Shown here: positions 15,431-23,393 of the stretch, one piece after another | Numbering within the stretch: position 1 is the stretch's first letter | How the letters are laid out: every line of letters begins with the position of its first letter | NCBI GenBank assembly: GCA_040901765.1 | Contig: JBBDYG010000099.1 | Location: forward strand, 1-64,000 | Origin: JBBDYG01 sp040901765 | GTDB lineage: Bacteria; Planctomycetota; Planctomycetia; Pirellulales; Lacipirellulaceae | Length of the DNA: 64,000 nt | Direction: 5' to 3' | The notes under the pieces: model-generated | The model's database searches: none | What the model was told of the DNA's origin: nothing | The model's input: only the letters and a program-made list of their open reading frames with translations | Made by a program: the position numbers and the translations under genes

Positions 15431-15661
15431 ATGAACCAATCTGAACGGATTTCGCAGCCCAGCACGATCGATCCGGAGTGGCTTGCCGAATTTGAAGCGG
15501 CAGCCAAACGCCCGCTGAAGCAGCGATTTCGATACGCATTCATCAAAACCTACAAGCCGGTGCTCGATGACGAGCCGTATCGGTCATTCGACACGATGGC
15601 CGACTACCGCCGCTGGTGCGAAGAGAATTTGCCAAGTTGGTTAGGTTATGGGCGCATTTGA
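15431..15661 (+). CDS. Small partner protein of a nucleotidyltransferase-fold gene (antitoxin-like)
   Basis: A 76-residue charged protein with no signal or membrane segment (IDPEWLAEFEAAAKRPLKQR; DYRRWCEENLPSWLGYGRI). It overlaps the next gene by 14 bases, so the two are translationally coupled. The size and coupling to a nucleotidyltransferase-like protein fit a toxin-antitoxin arrangement, but no DNA-binding motif is visible. The role is inferred from context alone. Confidence 0.6.
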   Translation: MNQSERISQPSTIDPEWLAEFEAAAKRPLKQRFRYAFIKTYKPVLDDEPYRSFDTMADYRRWCEENLPSWLGYGRI

Positions 15662-16115
15662 ATATCGTCAGGCAGAGGAGATCAGGGACTCGTTTGCCCA
15701 TTTCGGGGTGCGATACCTCTTTTTGGGAAAATCGGGAGCGATTCTGCTTGGGTTCCCCGATACCACCCAGGACGCCGACGTATTTGTCGAAAGAACGGCA
15801 GCGAACGGGCGCGCGCTCGTCCTAGCGCTGCGCAAACTTGGCTTTGAACTCACGCCCGAGCAGGGCGCAGAGATAGAGCGCGGCAAAGACTTCGTGCAGC
15901 TCAAGAACGGCCCGTTTGACCTCGACCTGGTCTTCGCGCCGGACGGCATCGAGGAATTCGAGGAAGCATGGCAACGGCATGTCGAAGTGGAGGGGTTTCC
16001 GGTTTGCCACCTCGACGACATCATCGCCAGCAAACTGGCAACAGGCCGAGCGAAGGATCGCGAATCGCTGCCGCGATTGATCGCCTTTCGCGATTATTGG
16101 ATGCATCATCGCTGA
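15648..16115 (+). CDS. Nucleotidyltransferase-fold protein, possible toxin
   Basis: A 155-residue protein. YLFLGKSGAILLGFPDTTQDADVFVE carries the G-[SG]...D-x-D pattern of the nucleotidyltransferase fold (aspartates in TQDADVFV), with a third acidic position in FDLDLVFAPDG. The C-terminal HLDDIIASKLATGRAKDRESL matches the substrate-side helix of DUF6036/AbiEii-like proteins. It overlaps the small upstream gene. Related proteins are toxins or antiphage factors; here that is inference. Confidence 0.7.
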   Translation: MGAFEYRQAEEIRDSFAHFGVRYLFLGKSGAILLGFPDTTQDADVFVERTAANGRALVLALRKLGFELTPEQGAEIERGKDFVQLKNGPFDLDLVFAPDGIEEFEEAWQRHVEVEGFPVCHLDDIIASKLATGRAKDRESLPRLIAFRDYWMHHR

Positions 16116-16174
16116 CAGGGCAAGCTCCGCTCCGAGCCGCATTTACAGAGAAACGTGCGCGCCGCTGCTAACGG

Positions 16175-16759
16175 CTACTCGACGGCGACGTGGCGACGGA
16201 GTTTCGTGCGGGCGCGGCTGAGTAGCGGGCCAACGCTATTTTCGGGCATGCCAACCGTGCTGCTGATCTCGCTGTAGGTCTTCCCCTCTAAATGGTAAAG
16301 CCGCACCACCTCGGCCTCCGAGCCGTCGAGTTGGCTCAACAGCCGCGAGATCTCCTCTTGGTCGCTGATCCGCTGCTCGGCACCGTCCGGCGCGGCAGCC
16401 TCGGCCGCGATTTCACCCAACGGAGTGGCGGTTCGCCCGTCAACCAACCGGCGGACGACGACCCGACGAGCGATGACCGTCAAATAGGTGGCGAGGGAAC
16501 TCTGACCGCGAAAGTGGCGTAGGACGGCCAAGTCGTTATCGACAATCGCCAAAAACACCTCGGCGATCAAGTCCTCGCGATCCGCGGTCGCAAGTCGGAT
16601 GGAGCGGCATTGGGCCGTGTGGTTAATCACGTGCGTGACCAGGCCCATGAACCGATCGGCGAAGTCTTCCCAAGCCCGAGGCTTATGGGAGAGACAGCGG
16701 TCGACCAAATTCCGATCGATGTCCGAAAGAGCCACCGTATTACCTTTCAGGGACGACAC
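16175..16759 (-). CDS. ECF-type RNA polymerase sigma factor
   Basis: A protein of up to 194 residues. Region 2 is RAWEDFADRFMGLVTHVINH to HFRGQSSLATYLTVIARRVV. Region 4 is LDGSEAEVVRLYHLEGKTYSEI followed by the helix-turn-helix GMPENSVGPLLSRARTKLR. A GTG codon ten residues in (VALSDIDRNLVDRCL) is the more likely start, because homologous sigma factors begin there. No anti-sigma gene is adjacent. It belongs to a sigma group seen in planctomycetes; the regulon is unknown. Confidence 0.88.
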   Translation of the reverse strand: MSSLKGNTVALSDIDRNLVDRCLSHKPRAWEDFADRFMGLVTHVINHTAQCRSIRLATADREDLIAEVFLAIVDNDLAVLRHFRGQSSLATYLTVIARRVVVRRLVDGRTATPLGEIAAEAAAPDGAEQRISDQEEISRLLSQLDGSEAEVVRLYHLEGKTYSEISSTVGMPENSVGPLLSRARTKLRRHVAVE

Positions 16760-17144
16760 CAGAGGAGTGGGATCGCCGCGTTAGCTTTCGCCGCAGGCCA
16801 CTAACTGGCCCGACCTGCAGACCCAATCGCCCCCGCGACACGCTTTCCCGCCGTGAACGGAGAAGGGCATCGTCTGACTTTGGTATTTTAGTCTGCCGTT
16901 GAGAGGGGGGCAAGCTGAACCCCATTAGAAGGTTTCGGCGTGCCTGCTGCCTTGACACTCTCTCAAGCCAGTTCTAGGATGCCGACAAAGGCCGCCCAAT
17001 GCACGGAATTGCTGATCGAAGTGCTTTGGCTGCAATGAGTTGGCCCCTGCAGAGCGATCGCAAGCGACGCCGTTATGGGGCCGTATTCCAACCCAAACCG
17101 ATGCGGTGCGCCAAGGTGACGCCGCCCGAAGGAGATTTGTTGAG
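16760..17144. other. Intergenic region between sigma factor and ferredoxin
   Basis: 385 bases upstream of two divergent genes. It likely holds their promoters. I see no gene, no strong palindrome and no repeat shared with the rest of the window. Confidence 0.5.
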
Positions 17145-17417
17145 ATGACGCATGTCGTCTGCGAACCGTGCTTTGGCTGCAAGTATACCGACTGCGTGAC
17201 CGTCTGCCCGGTCGAGTGTTTTTACGAGGGCGATAAGATTCTTTACATTCACCCCGAAGAATGCATCGATTGCGAAGCCTGCGTTCCGGAGTGCCCCGTC
17301 GAGGCCATCTTCCACGAGGACAACGTGCCCGAAGAGTGGAAAGCATTCACGGAACTAAATGCCGAGATGGCATTGCAGACGCCGAACATTACCGAGAAGA
17401 AAGAGCCGCTGTGCTAG
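17145..17417 (+). CDS. fdxA: Seven-iron type ferredoxin (3Fe-4S / 4Fe-4S)
   Basis: A 90-residue ferredoxin. The N-terminal cluster motif is CEPCFGCKYTDCVTVCPVEC and the second is CIDCEACVPECPVEAI, the layout of FdxA-type 7Fe ferredoxins; the C-terminal tail EEWKAFTELNAEMA is also typical. ATG 17145 is preceded by GGAG at 17131-17134. The 35 additional upstream codons that stay open are not ferredoxin-like. It is an electron carrier in the cytoplasm; its partner cannot be read from the neighbours. Confidence 0.9.
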   Translation: MTHVVCEPCFGCKYTDCVTVCPVECFYEGDKILYIHPEECIDCEACVPECPVEAIFHEDNVPEEWKAFTELNAEMALQTPNITEKKEPLC

Positions 17418-17423
17418 GCAACT

Positions 17424-17459
17424 GCCGCTTGCGGCTTAGCGCGCTAAGCCGCGAGCGGC
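17424..17459. repeat. Palindrome between convergent genes (GCTAAGCCGCGAGCGGC family)
   Basis: GCCGCTTGCGGCTTAGC (17424-17440) and GCTAAGCCGCGAGCGGC (17443-17459) pair at 16 of 17 positions. The element sits between the fdxA stop and the HNH gene stop, and probably terminates both. Half-elements of the same sequence are at 13223-13239 and 53300-53316. Confidence 0.85.
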
Positions 17460-17466
17460 AAGAGTG

Positions 17467-18099
17467 CTACTTCAAATCCACCGTCCAGTACGCGGCGTCG
17501 AGAAACGCCTTCCAACTGGCATACTTCGGATTGCCGAGCTTGACCGTTAGCATCGGGCTGCGCTTAGGACGTACTGGCTTGCGAAACAGCTTCAATCCCG
17601 CCTCGTGGGGTGTACGGCCACCTTTGCGAACATTGCACCGTACGCATGCGCAGACGATGTTCTCCCACGTCGTCTCTCCACCGCGGCAACTGGGCACGAC
17701 GTGATCGAGGCTCAACTCGTTGGTCGGGAACCGTTTGCCGCAGTACTGGCAGCAGTTCTCGTCCCGGGCAAAAATGTTTCGGCGGTTGAGCCGCACCCGT
17801 TGCCGGGGCACGCGATCGAAGTTCAATAGCCGCAGCACCCGGGGCACCTGAATCTCGAAATTGACGCTTCGAATCCAGTCCTCGTGCGGCTCCTTGAATT
17901 GGGCCTTTAACTCGCTGACTTCGCGCCACGAATCGAAATCGTAGTTATTGTACTGGCCGTCTTCAATGTGAATCACTTCCGCCAGCCGCTGCAGTAGCAG
18001 CACGAAGGCGCGGCGCACATCGACTACGTGCACCGCCATGTACTGACGATTGAGCACCAACACACTTGAATTCAGGGCAGAGGGGCCGGCGAAGGACAT
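17467..18099 (-). CDS. HNH endonuclease family protein
   Basis: A 210-residue protein. The N-terminal half (SSVLVLNRQYMAVHVVDVRR, AFVLLLQRLAEVIH) is the domain usual for planctomycete and cyanobacterial HNH proteins. The C-terminal half holds CQYCGKRFP, LDHVVPSCRGGETTWEN and CVRCNVRKGGRTP: paired CxxC zinc ligands and the DH/N of the HNH site. ATG 18099 is preferred; 32 more codons upstream are open but unlike the family. It could act in DNA repair or defence; its role is not known. Confidence 0.85.
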   Translation of the reverse strand: MSFAGPSALNSSVLVLNRQYMAVHVVDVRRAFVLLLQRLAEVIHIEDGQYNNYDFDSWREVSELKAQFKEPHEDWIRSVNFEIQVPRVLRLLNFDRVPRQRVRLNRRNIFARDENCCQYCGKRFPTNELSLDHVVPSCRGGETTWENIVCACVRCNVRKGGRTPHEAGLKLFRKPVRPKRSPMLTVKLGNPKYASWKAFLDAAYWTVDLK

Positions 18100-18637
18100 A
18101 GGCGGATAACCGAGTGGGTGAATCGCGGGTGGCGTAGTCGGACTAGACAACTGCCCAGCCCGCTTCACGCTATTAGAGACCGCAAATGGAGACACTCGCA
18201 GTCTCGGCGGGTTCGCCTCCAGGCGGACAAGAACGGCGTCAAGCCGCCCGGATGTCTTTCATTCTAATGCGCCCCGCCCGCTGCTGCCAGTCAAGTGGCC
18301 GGCTGCCACGACAAGTTTGCCAAACCTTCCAGTTCCCTTATTGGCGCAGTCCGGCGCTTCCGTGCCGCCAGATCGCGCTTCCAGATCGCTTGTAGCCGGT
18401 ATCAATTTCCGTGCCGAACATTGAATCGGCGCTCCCTCGGGAGTCTCCGGCTTCGCTCTGAATCAACCGCCGGAAAAAGTTCGAGCCTAGGGATTGACAA
18501 ATGGGCGCCGGGCAAAAGTCAGCGCTCGAAGATCGTAGAAATTAATTGATCGGGTTGCTTTCCGAGGTGGTTTCTCATTACGATGAAGTGCATGGAACAG
18601 GCGGCAAGCCTCAGCGCCCCAACGGAAGCAGGAGCAT
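18100..18637. other. Intergenic region, no gene seen
   Basis: 538 bases between the divergent HNH gene and a small zinc-ribbon gene. Only low-quality open frames were found, with no palindrome of the families seen elsewhere. A GGAAGCAGGAG stretch before 18638 is the ribosome binding site of the next gene. Confidence 0.5.
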
Positions 18638-18940
18638 ATGATTCATTTCACTTGTGATTATTGCCATCGGACGATCGACCCGGAGCATGAGCTGCGTTAT
18701 GTCGTGCGAATGGAAGTCTACGCCGCACTGGAAGCCTCGGATTCCGATGGCGAGAGCGAACGCGACCATCTCGAAGAGATTGAAGACATCTTGGCGCGGA
18801 TGGCGGATGAAACCGATCCGCAAGTTGGCGAAGATGTTTATCAACACGCGCGCTACGATCTATGCGGCGAGTGCCGCCAGAGGTTCCTTCGCAATCCACT
18901 CGGCCGCCGCTCTGCGGAATTTGACTTCAGCAATAATTAG
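18638..18940 (+). CDS. Small zinc-ribbon-like protein with acidic middle
   Basis: A 100-residue protein with two Cys pairs, CDYCHRTID near the N-terminus and CGECRQRFL near the C-terminus, separated by an acidic stretch (ASDSDGESERDHLEEIEDIL). The pairs probably bind one zinc. GCAGGAG lies about 7 bases before the ATG. It precedes the GspF-like gene by about 100 bases on the same strand. Conserved proteins of this shape occur in planctomycetes; the function is unknown. Confidence 0.7.
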   Translation: MIHFTCDYCHRTIDPEHELRYVVRMEVYAALEASDSDGESERDHLEEIEDILARMADETDPQVGEDVYQHARYDLCGECRQRFLRNPLGRRSAEFDFSNN

Positions 18941-19036
18941 GAATGTGAGATGTGAAATGTAGAAAGGCGGAAGTACGGAGGCTCGTTTTGTTCGTATTCC
19001 GAACTTCATCCTTCTGACATCACACATCGCACATCC

Positions 19037-20071
19037 ATGCAGCCACACCTCTCCGGAAAACGGCTCTCGGACCTGTGCCATCGGCTGGCGATTTCGTCCG
19101 AATCGGGCATCGACATCCGCCGCATTTGGCAGCGCGAAGCCGATTCCGCACGAGGTAGCCTCAAATCGCGCTTCGCGCAAGTGCGCGACGACGTGGGTCG
19201 AGGAGATTCGCTGACCTTGGCCCTCGCCCGCACCGGGAAACTCTTCCCGCGCTTGTTTCTGGAATTGGTCGATGTCGGAGAACAGACTGGCACCACGGCC
19301 GAAGTCTTTCACCGGCTGGCCAGCCACTACGAGCAGCGGCACCGCCTGGAGCGAAACTTTCTAAGTCAGATTGCGTGGCCGATGATCCAACTCGCCGCGG
19401 CGGTCGGCGTGATTGGGTTGCTAATCCTCATCATGGGCATGTTGCCCAAAGCGGGCGGCAAGCAGACCGACATTTTGGGTTGGGGCTTGATCGGCATGCC
19501 CGGCTTCATCATTTATGCGAGCGCCCTCGCGGTGATCGGTGGAGTCGTTGCCGCAATCATATACGCCATTCGCCGCGGACGGGCGTGGACCCGGCCCTTG
19601 CAGCACGCGATCATTCGCCTGCCCGGCGTGGGGCCGTGCATTGAAAAGCTTTGCCTCGCACGGTTGGCTTGGGCACTCCACCTCACGCTGAACGTGGAAA
19701 TGGACCTGCGTCGACTCGTGCCCTTGGCCCTTCGTGCCACCGGCAACGACTATTACATCCGCCACACCGACCAGATCGTCGCCGACGTTGGGACCGGCCA
19801 GCCGCTCCACGACGCCTTCGCCCGCTCCGGAGCGTTCCCCGTGCAATTCCTCGACCCGCTAGCGGTCGCCGAAGAAAGCGGCCAAATCGTCGAATCGATG
19901 GCCCGGCTCTCGCGCCAATACGAGGAAGAAGCTGAAAGCGCCACGAAGACCCTGGCCGTGCTCGCCGGTTTCGCCGTGTGGGCGATCGTGGCCGCGATCA
20001 TCATCGCGATGATCTTTAAACTGTTTGGGTTTTATGTCGGGGCGATTAACGAGGCAGCGGCGCCGTTGTAA
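19037..20071 (+). CDS. Type II secretion / type IV pilus inner membrane protein (GspF/PilC-like)
   Basis: A 344-residue protein with two T2SSF repeats. The first is LSDLCHRLAISSESGID ... GDSLTLALARTGKLFPRLFLELVDVGEQTG, ending in a membrane segment (MIQLAAAVGVIGLLILIMGML). The second is RLAWALHLTLNVEMDLRRL ... LDPLAVAEESGQIVESM, with membrane segments at about 155-180 and at the C-terminus. It would be a platform protein for pseudopilus assembly, but the ATPase and other partners are absent here. The family is certain, the particular machine is not. Confidence 0.85.
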   Translation: MQPHLSGKRLSDLCHRLAISSESGIDIRRIWQREADSARGSLKSRFAQVRDDVGRGDSLTLALARTGKLFPRLFLELVDVGEQTGTTAEVFHRLASHYEQRHRLERNFLSQIAWPMIQLAAAVGVIGLLILIMGMLPKAGGKQTDILGWGLIGMPGFIIYASALAVIGGVVAAIIYAIRRGRAWTRPLQHAIIRLPGVGPCIEKLCLARLAWALHLTLNVEMDLRRLVPLALRATGNDYYIRHTDQIVADVGTGQPLHDAFARSGAFPVQFLDPLAVAEESGQIVESMARLSRQYEEEAESATKTLAVLAGFAVWAIVAAIIIAMIFKLFGFYVGAINEAAAPL

Positions 20072-20153
20072 GCATCAAGTTGCGAGTCCAAGTCGCCGCA
20101 AAGAGGTTGCCGCCGGAAGATGAGAATAGCATAATTGTGACGGAGGGACTCGT

Positions 20154-20399
20154 ATGGCATTATCTACTACCGAATTGCCGGATTGGCGACAGTATATCGC
20201 CAGCACCCCCGACATGCTGCGCGGCAAGCCTCGCATCGTCGACACTCGCATCCCCGTGGCGCTTATCTTGGGCTATCTTGCATCTGGCTCAGCCCCCAAT
20301 GAGATCATCGCAGAATTCCCTGATCTCCGGCCCGAACACATTCGAGCTTCCTTGAGTTATGCGCGTGAATTGGCCGAGTTCGAGGTCGCCGCCACGTGA
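20154..20399 (+). CDS. DUF433 family antitoxin-like protein
   Basis: An 81-residue protein matching DUF433: DMLRGKPRIVDTRIPVALIL ... PNEIIAEFPDLRPEHIRASLSYARELAE. The family has a helix-turn-helix and is usually paired with a PIN-like DUF5615 toxin. No such toxin follows; the PIN gene next to it lies on the opposite strand with its own antitoxin. The upstream frame contains GTATGGCATT, which sets ATG 20154. Confidence 0.85.
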   Translation: MALSTTELPDWRQYIASTPDMLRGKPRIVDTRIPVALILGYLASGSAPNEIIAEFPDLRPEHIRASLSYARELAEFEVAAT

Positions 20400-20404
20400 G
20401 ACCG

Positions 20405-20806
20405 TTACACCGACCCCAACAAAGCGACGAAACCAGCTTGCTCAAAATGATGGTCGCCGGTCATCGCTTCCGTAATGCTGTAATCCTGCATTACGAGAAA
20501 GCTAATGCAATCAGTTAACGGCCAGGTCTGATCGAGGCGCTGACTGAAGAGCATCACGCCCCTATGAAAGAGGTCATCCGTGGTCGGAACCACGATCGTG
20601 TCAGGGTCAGAATCAATTGCCTGCACGAGATTCACAAAACGTCGTCGATATTGTGGCGCTGCCATCGCATCGCCGACTTCGGTGAGAACCCACCGCGTCG
20701 TGACCAGCGCGCCCTTGCGTTCGGCGGTGATGGCCATCGCCCGCGCATGTGCCGCATCGTCCGGATTCAGCAGGGCCAGATAATAGAAAGTGTCGGCAAA
20801 CGTCAT
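20405..20806 (-). CDS. PIN domain ribonuclease, VapC-like toxin
   Basis: A 133-residue PIN domain. It starts FADTFYYLALLNPDD (first acidic residue Asp) and has TTRWVLTEVGDAM (Glu), WPLTDCISF (Asp), and EAMTGDHHFEQAGF (last Asp). ATG 20806 overlaps the stop of the upstream small gene as ATGA, typical of vapBC operons. The toxin would cleave RNA when freed from its antitoxin. Confidence 0.85.
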   Translation of the reverse strand: MTFADTFYYLALLNPDDAAHARAMAITAERKGALVTTRWVLTEVGDAMAAPQYRRRFVNLVQAIDSDPDTIVVPTTDDLFHRGVMLFSQRLDQTWPLTDCISFLVMQDYSITEAMTGDHHFEQAGFVALLGSV

Positions 20807-21060
20807 GATCCCTGTCGCTTTGGCAAGCCGTGCAAATAGTAGTCGTGATTGGCGGCCAGATCGGACGGCAGGTCGCACGGCTCCGATTCCACTTGACGAC
20901 CGAGGTCCGCGAGCTTCTGCCAGATCGTGCGCGCATCGTCAGCGGCTGGTTCCGGTACCGCAGGTATAACTGGCACTACACTAACAAGCGTTCCGTCGGG
21001 CAAAGTGGAACTGTCCTCAAGCACTACCAAACCATTTTGTACTGTGCCGTGGTAGGTCAT
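20803..21060 (-). CDS. VapB-like antitoxin partner of the PIN toxin
   Basis: An 85-residue protein: TYHGTVQNGLVVLEDSSTLP followed by GTLVSVVP, which fits the DUF104/AbrB-like small beta domain found before PIN toxins. The C-terminal ARTIWQKLADLGRQVE helix would bind the toxin. It precedes and overlaps the PIN gene by four bases (ATGA). The open frame extends 18 more codons upstream, but ATG 21060 gives the family start. Confidence 0.75.
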   Translation of the reverse strand: MTYHGTVQNGLVVLEDSSTLPDGTLVSVVPVIPAVPEPAADDARTIWQKLADLGRQVESEPCDLPSDLAANHDYYLHGLPKRQGS

Positions 21061-21110
21061 TTGTAATGCCCTTTCGCAACCATCAAGTCCGGCAGAACCG
21101 AAAGCACCGT

Positions 21111-21665
21111 TCAATCAAAGAATCGCTGCACCTTGACTCGGAAGTCGCCGAGGATTTCCGGCAGCGTGAAATCGTGGTCGGCATCAAGTACCTGCGGCTC
21201 TCGGTCCGCGTGGAATGCGTGAACGCTTTTTGTTTCATCGTCCAGCACGCAGACACTCCGTACGCCGGCACCCAGGTACTCGGCAATTTTTATGTGCAAC
21301 TTCCGCCAACGATCACTTGACGAACGCACCTCGAATACCAGTTCTGGAGCTTCTGGAAGCAGATCGGACGGTAAGGGGCCTTTAGGCGCGCGCTCGTAAC
21401 TGTAATACGCAATGTCTGGCCCGCGAACAGAATCTGGATCACGTTCGGTGACCATGCTCGAATCGTTAGTGATCACCCGACCAATCGGATGGTCATCCAA
21501 GTATCTCCTTATAAGATAGGCCACCTGGCAGCAGATTTCGCCGTGCCGTGGCCAGGGAGGGGGCATCGTGACCAATACTCCTTTCACGAGTTCGGTGGGA
21601 CCGTCAAACGAATCGGGCAGGGCCATGTACTCTTCGGCCGTTAGAAGTGCAGTTGCAGTCGACAT
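21111..21665 (-). CDS. Uma2 family (DUF820) PD-(D/E)XK nuclease-like protein
   Basis: A 184-residue Uma2 protein: LTAEEYMALPDSFDGPTELV at the N-terminus, VRGPDIAYYSYE, ELVFEVRSSSDRWRKLHIKI with the E-V-[RS]-S motif, and YLGAGVRSVCVLDDE. The acidic PD and ExK-like positions match the nuclease fold. Uma2 genes are abundant in cyanobacteria and planctomycetes, often as isolated copies; their role is unknown. A second copy lies at 52727-53293. Confidence 0.85.
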   Translation of the reverse strand: MSTATALLTAEEYMALPDSFDGPTELVKGVLVTMPPPWPRHGEICCQVAYLIRRYLDDHPIGRVITNDSSMVTERDPDSVRGPDIAYYSYERAPKGPLPSDLLPEAPELVFEVRSSSDRWRKLHIKIAEYLGAGVRSVCVLDDETKSVHAFHADREPQVLDADHDFTLPEILGDFRVKVQRFFD

Positions 21666-21739
21666 GATACGCTCCGGTCAAATCGGTCGTGAACTCCCCT
21701 TGTGAATTAATTATAGCTCAGTTGTGTGTTCGACTACAA

Positions 21740-23212
21740 TCACGTCTCATACACAATCCGCCCGCGCTGCTGACTCCGGCTAATGCGGTCCGTCGCGTAG
21801 AGTCCCGCCAGTACAAACTCCACGCACGAAGCGCGCACCGCTTCGTTGTCACTGGCGTTCACCTCAAAGGCCTTATCCCAAATCGGCGGCACGCGCTTAA
21901 TGAGCTGCGCGTAGTGGGACGACGGCAACATGTCGCCGACTTCGATCTTTACTCCGCGCGAGAAGATCTCGGCGATCTCCGCTAAACCGTGCTTGTCGAC
22001 GTACTCGCTGAACACCGTGGCAATGGCCTCGGCGAGCACGGCGTCGAGCACTTGCCGCTCGCCCATTTGGTGCGACCCCATCATGTCGAGTTCCAACTTG
22101 CCGAGCGAGCTGGCATAAAGATGCCCCAGATCGCTGATCCGCGGCACGGCGGGACGTTCGCCAAGCACCGCCGCCCGCTGACGCGCCGAGGCGATCATCG
22201 TGCGGTAATTGGCGATCGACAGCCGCGCGCTAACGCCCGATTCGTGATCGACGTATTTCGATTTCCGCGCTGCACGGCTAATCTCTTCGATCAACTCCTT
22301 CATAAAGTAAGGCACGATAACGGGGAGGTCAGAGGTCGGAGGCCGGAGGTCAGAAGCAGAGTTCGTAGATTCATCTCTGACCTCCGGCCTCTGACCTCCG
22401 ACCTCTTGGTCCAGAATCTGAATCCCCAGAGCGCGTTCCAGCGGATAGTGGGTATGAATCACCGAGCCGATGCGGTCTTTGAGCTGCGGAATGACCTTGC
22501 CCGAGCGGTTGTAGGTAGCTGGGTTGGCCGAAAATAGAATCATCACGTCGATGTCGAACTTGATGGGATAACCGCGGATTTGTACGTCGCGCTCTTCCAG
22601 GATGTTGAACAGGCCAACCTGCACCAGTTCATCCAGCTCGGGCAGTTCGTTCATCGCGAAGATGCCGCGGTGCATGCGCGGGATGAGGCCGAAGTGGAGC
22701 GCATCTTCGGCTCCCATGCTGACGCCGCCGGCGAGCTTGGCGGGATCGATCTCGCCGATGATGTCGGCGAACTTCGTGCCGGGGGCCAGCCGCTCCGCGT
22801 ACCGCTCGTCTCGAGGCCACCAGTTGATCGGCACCTCATCGGCGGGCACGCTGCTGACGAGTTGCCGGCCGCGCTTGGTGATTGGACGATAAGGATCGTC
22901 GTGAACCGGTATGCGGGCGTCGTCGATATACGGAATCTCGGCGTCCAGAAACGAAACGAGCAACCGCATGAGTCGACTTTTGGCTTGTCCTTTTTCGCCG
23001 AGAAACAGCATGTCGTGCTGCGCGAGAATGGCGATGTTGATCTCGGGAATCACCGTCTCGTCGTAGCCGACGATGCCTGGGTACAACTCCGCACCGGATT
23101 GCAGTTTGGCGAGGAAATTATCGTGAATCTCCTGCTTCACGCTCTTGCTGAGCCAGCCGCTGGCGCGAAGTTCGGCCAGCGTGCAGGGTTTGGTCGAAGT
23201 GCCCGTTGCCAT
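21740..23212 (-). CDS. MoxR / Mg-chelatase-like AAA+ ATPase
   Basis: A 490-residue ATPase. The Walker A region appears as FLGEKGQAKSRLMRLLVSF (a GxKGxxKS loop) and the Walker B / sensor region as MHRGIFAMNELPELDELVQV. VMILFSANPATYNRSGK and IPQLKDRIGSVIHTHYPLE follow, as in BchI/MoxR-like ATPases. Residues about 269-296 are encoded by a 30-base inverted repeat (EVGGQRPEVRDEST). No von Willebrand or BchD-like partner is adjacent. Family by motifs only. Confidence 0.8.
   Translation of the reverse strand: MATGTSTKPCTLAELRASGWLSKSVKQEIHDNFLAKLQSGAELYPGIVGYDETVIPEINIAILAQHDMLFLGEKGQAKSRLMRLLVSFLDAEIPYIDDARIPVHDDPYRPITKRGRQLVSSVPADEVPINWWPRDERYAERLAPGTKFADIIGEIDPAKLAGGVSMGAEDALHFGLIPRMHRGIFAMNELPELDELVQVGLFNILEERDVQIRGYPIKFDIDVMILFSANPATYNRSGKVIPQLKDRIGSVIHTHYPLERALGIQILDQEVGGQRPEVRDESTNSASDLRPPTSDLPVIVPYFMKELIEEISRAARKSKYVDHESGVSARLSIANYRTMIASARQRAAVLGERPAVPRISDLGHLYASSLGKLELDMMGSHQMGERQVLDAVLAEAIATVFSEYVDKHGLAEIAEIFSRGVKIEVGDMLPSSHYAQLIKRVPPIWDKAFEVNASDNEAVRASCVEFVLAGLYATDRISRSQQRGRIVYET
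22325..22405. repeat. Inverted repeat within the AAA ATPase gene
   Basis: Arms 22325-22354 and 22376-22405 pair at 28 of 30 positions (built from GAGGTCAGAGGTCGG units), with a 21-base spacer. The element is translated in frame. The same words occur between genes at about 40187-40215. Confidence 0.9.
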
Positions 23213-23296
23213 GAAGTTGCCCGTTCCCTTGCAGCAAATGAATCGAGTGGAAAAGTCACCCGATTATAGCGCAAGCTCCAATGAGGGCAAACGAAC

Positions 23297-23393
23297 CGTA
23301 GGTCGGGCTTTCCAGCCTGACAAGCGGCGGTGCCGTCTGTGGCGCGCTCGTGGTGCGGTTCAGGCAAGAAAGCCTGACCTACGCGGCGGCGGC
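23297..23393. repeat. GTAGGTCAGGCTTTCTTGCCTGAC-family inverted repeat
   Basis: Left arm GTAGGTCGGGCTTTCCAGCC (from 23298) and right arm GGCAAGAAAGCCTGACCTAC (to 23382). The right arm contains the stop codon and last codons of the glycosyltransferase gene. Related elements are at 37661-37747 and 38099-38181. Confidence 0.85.
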
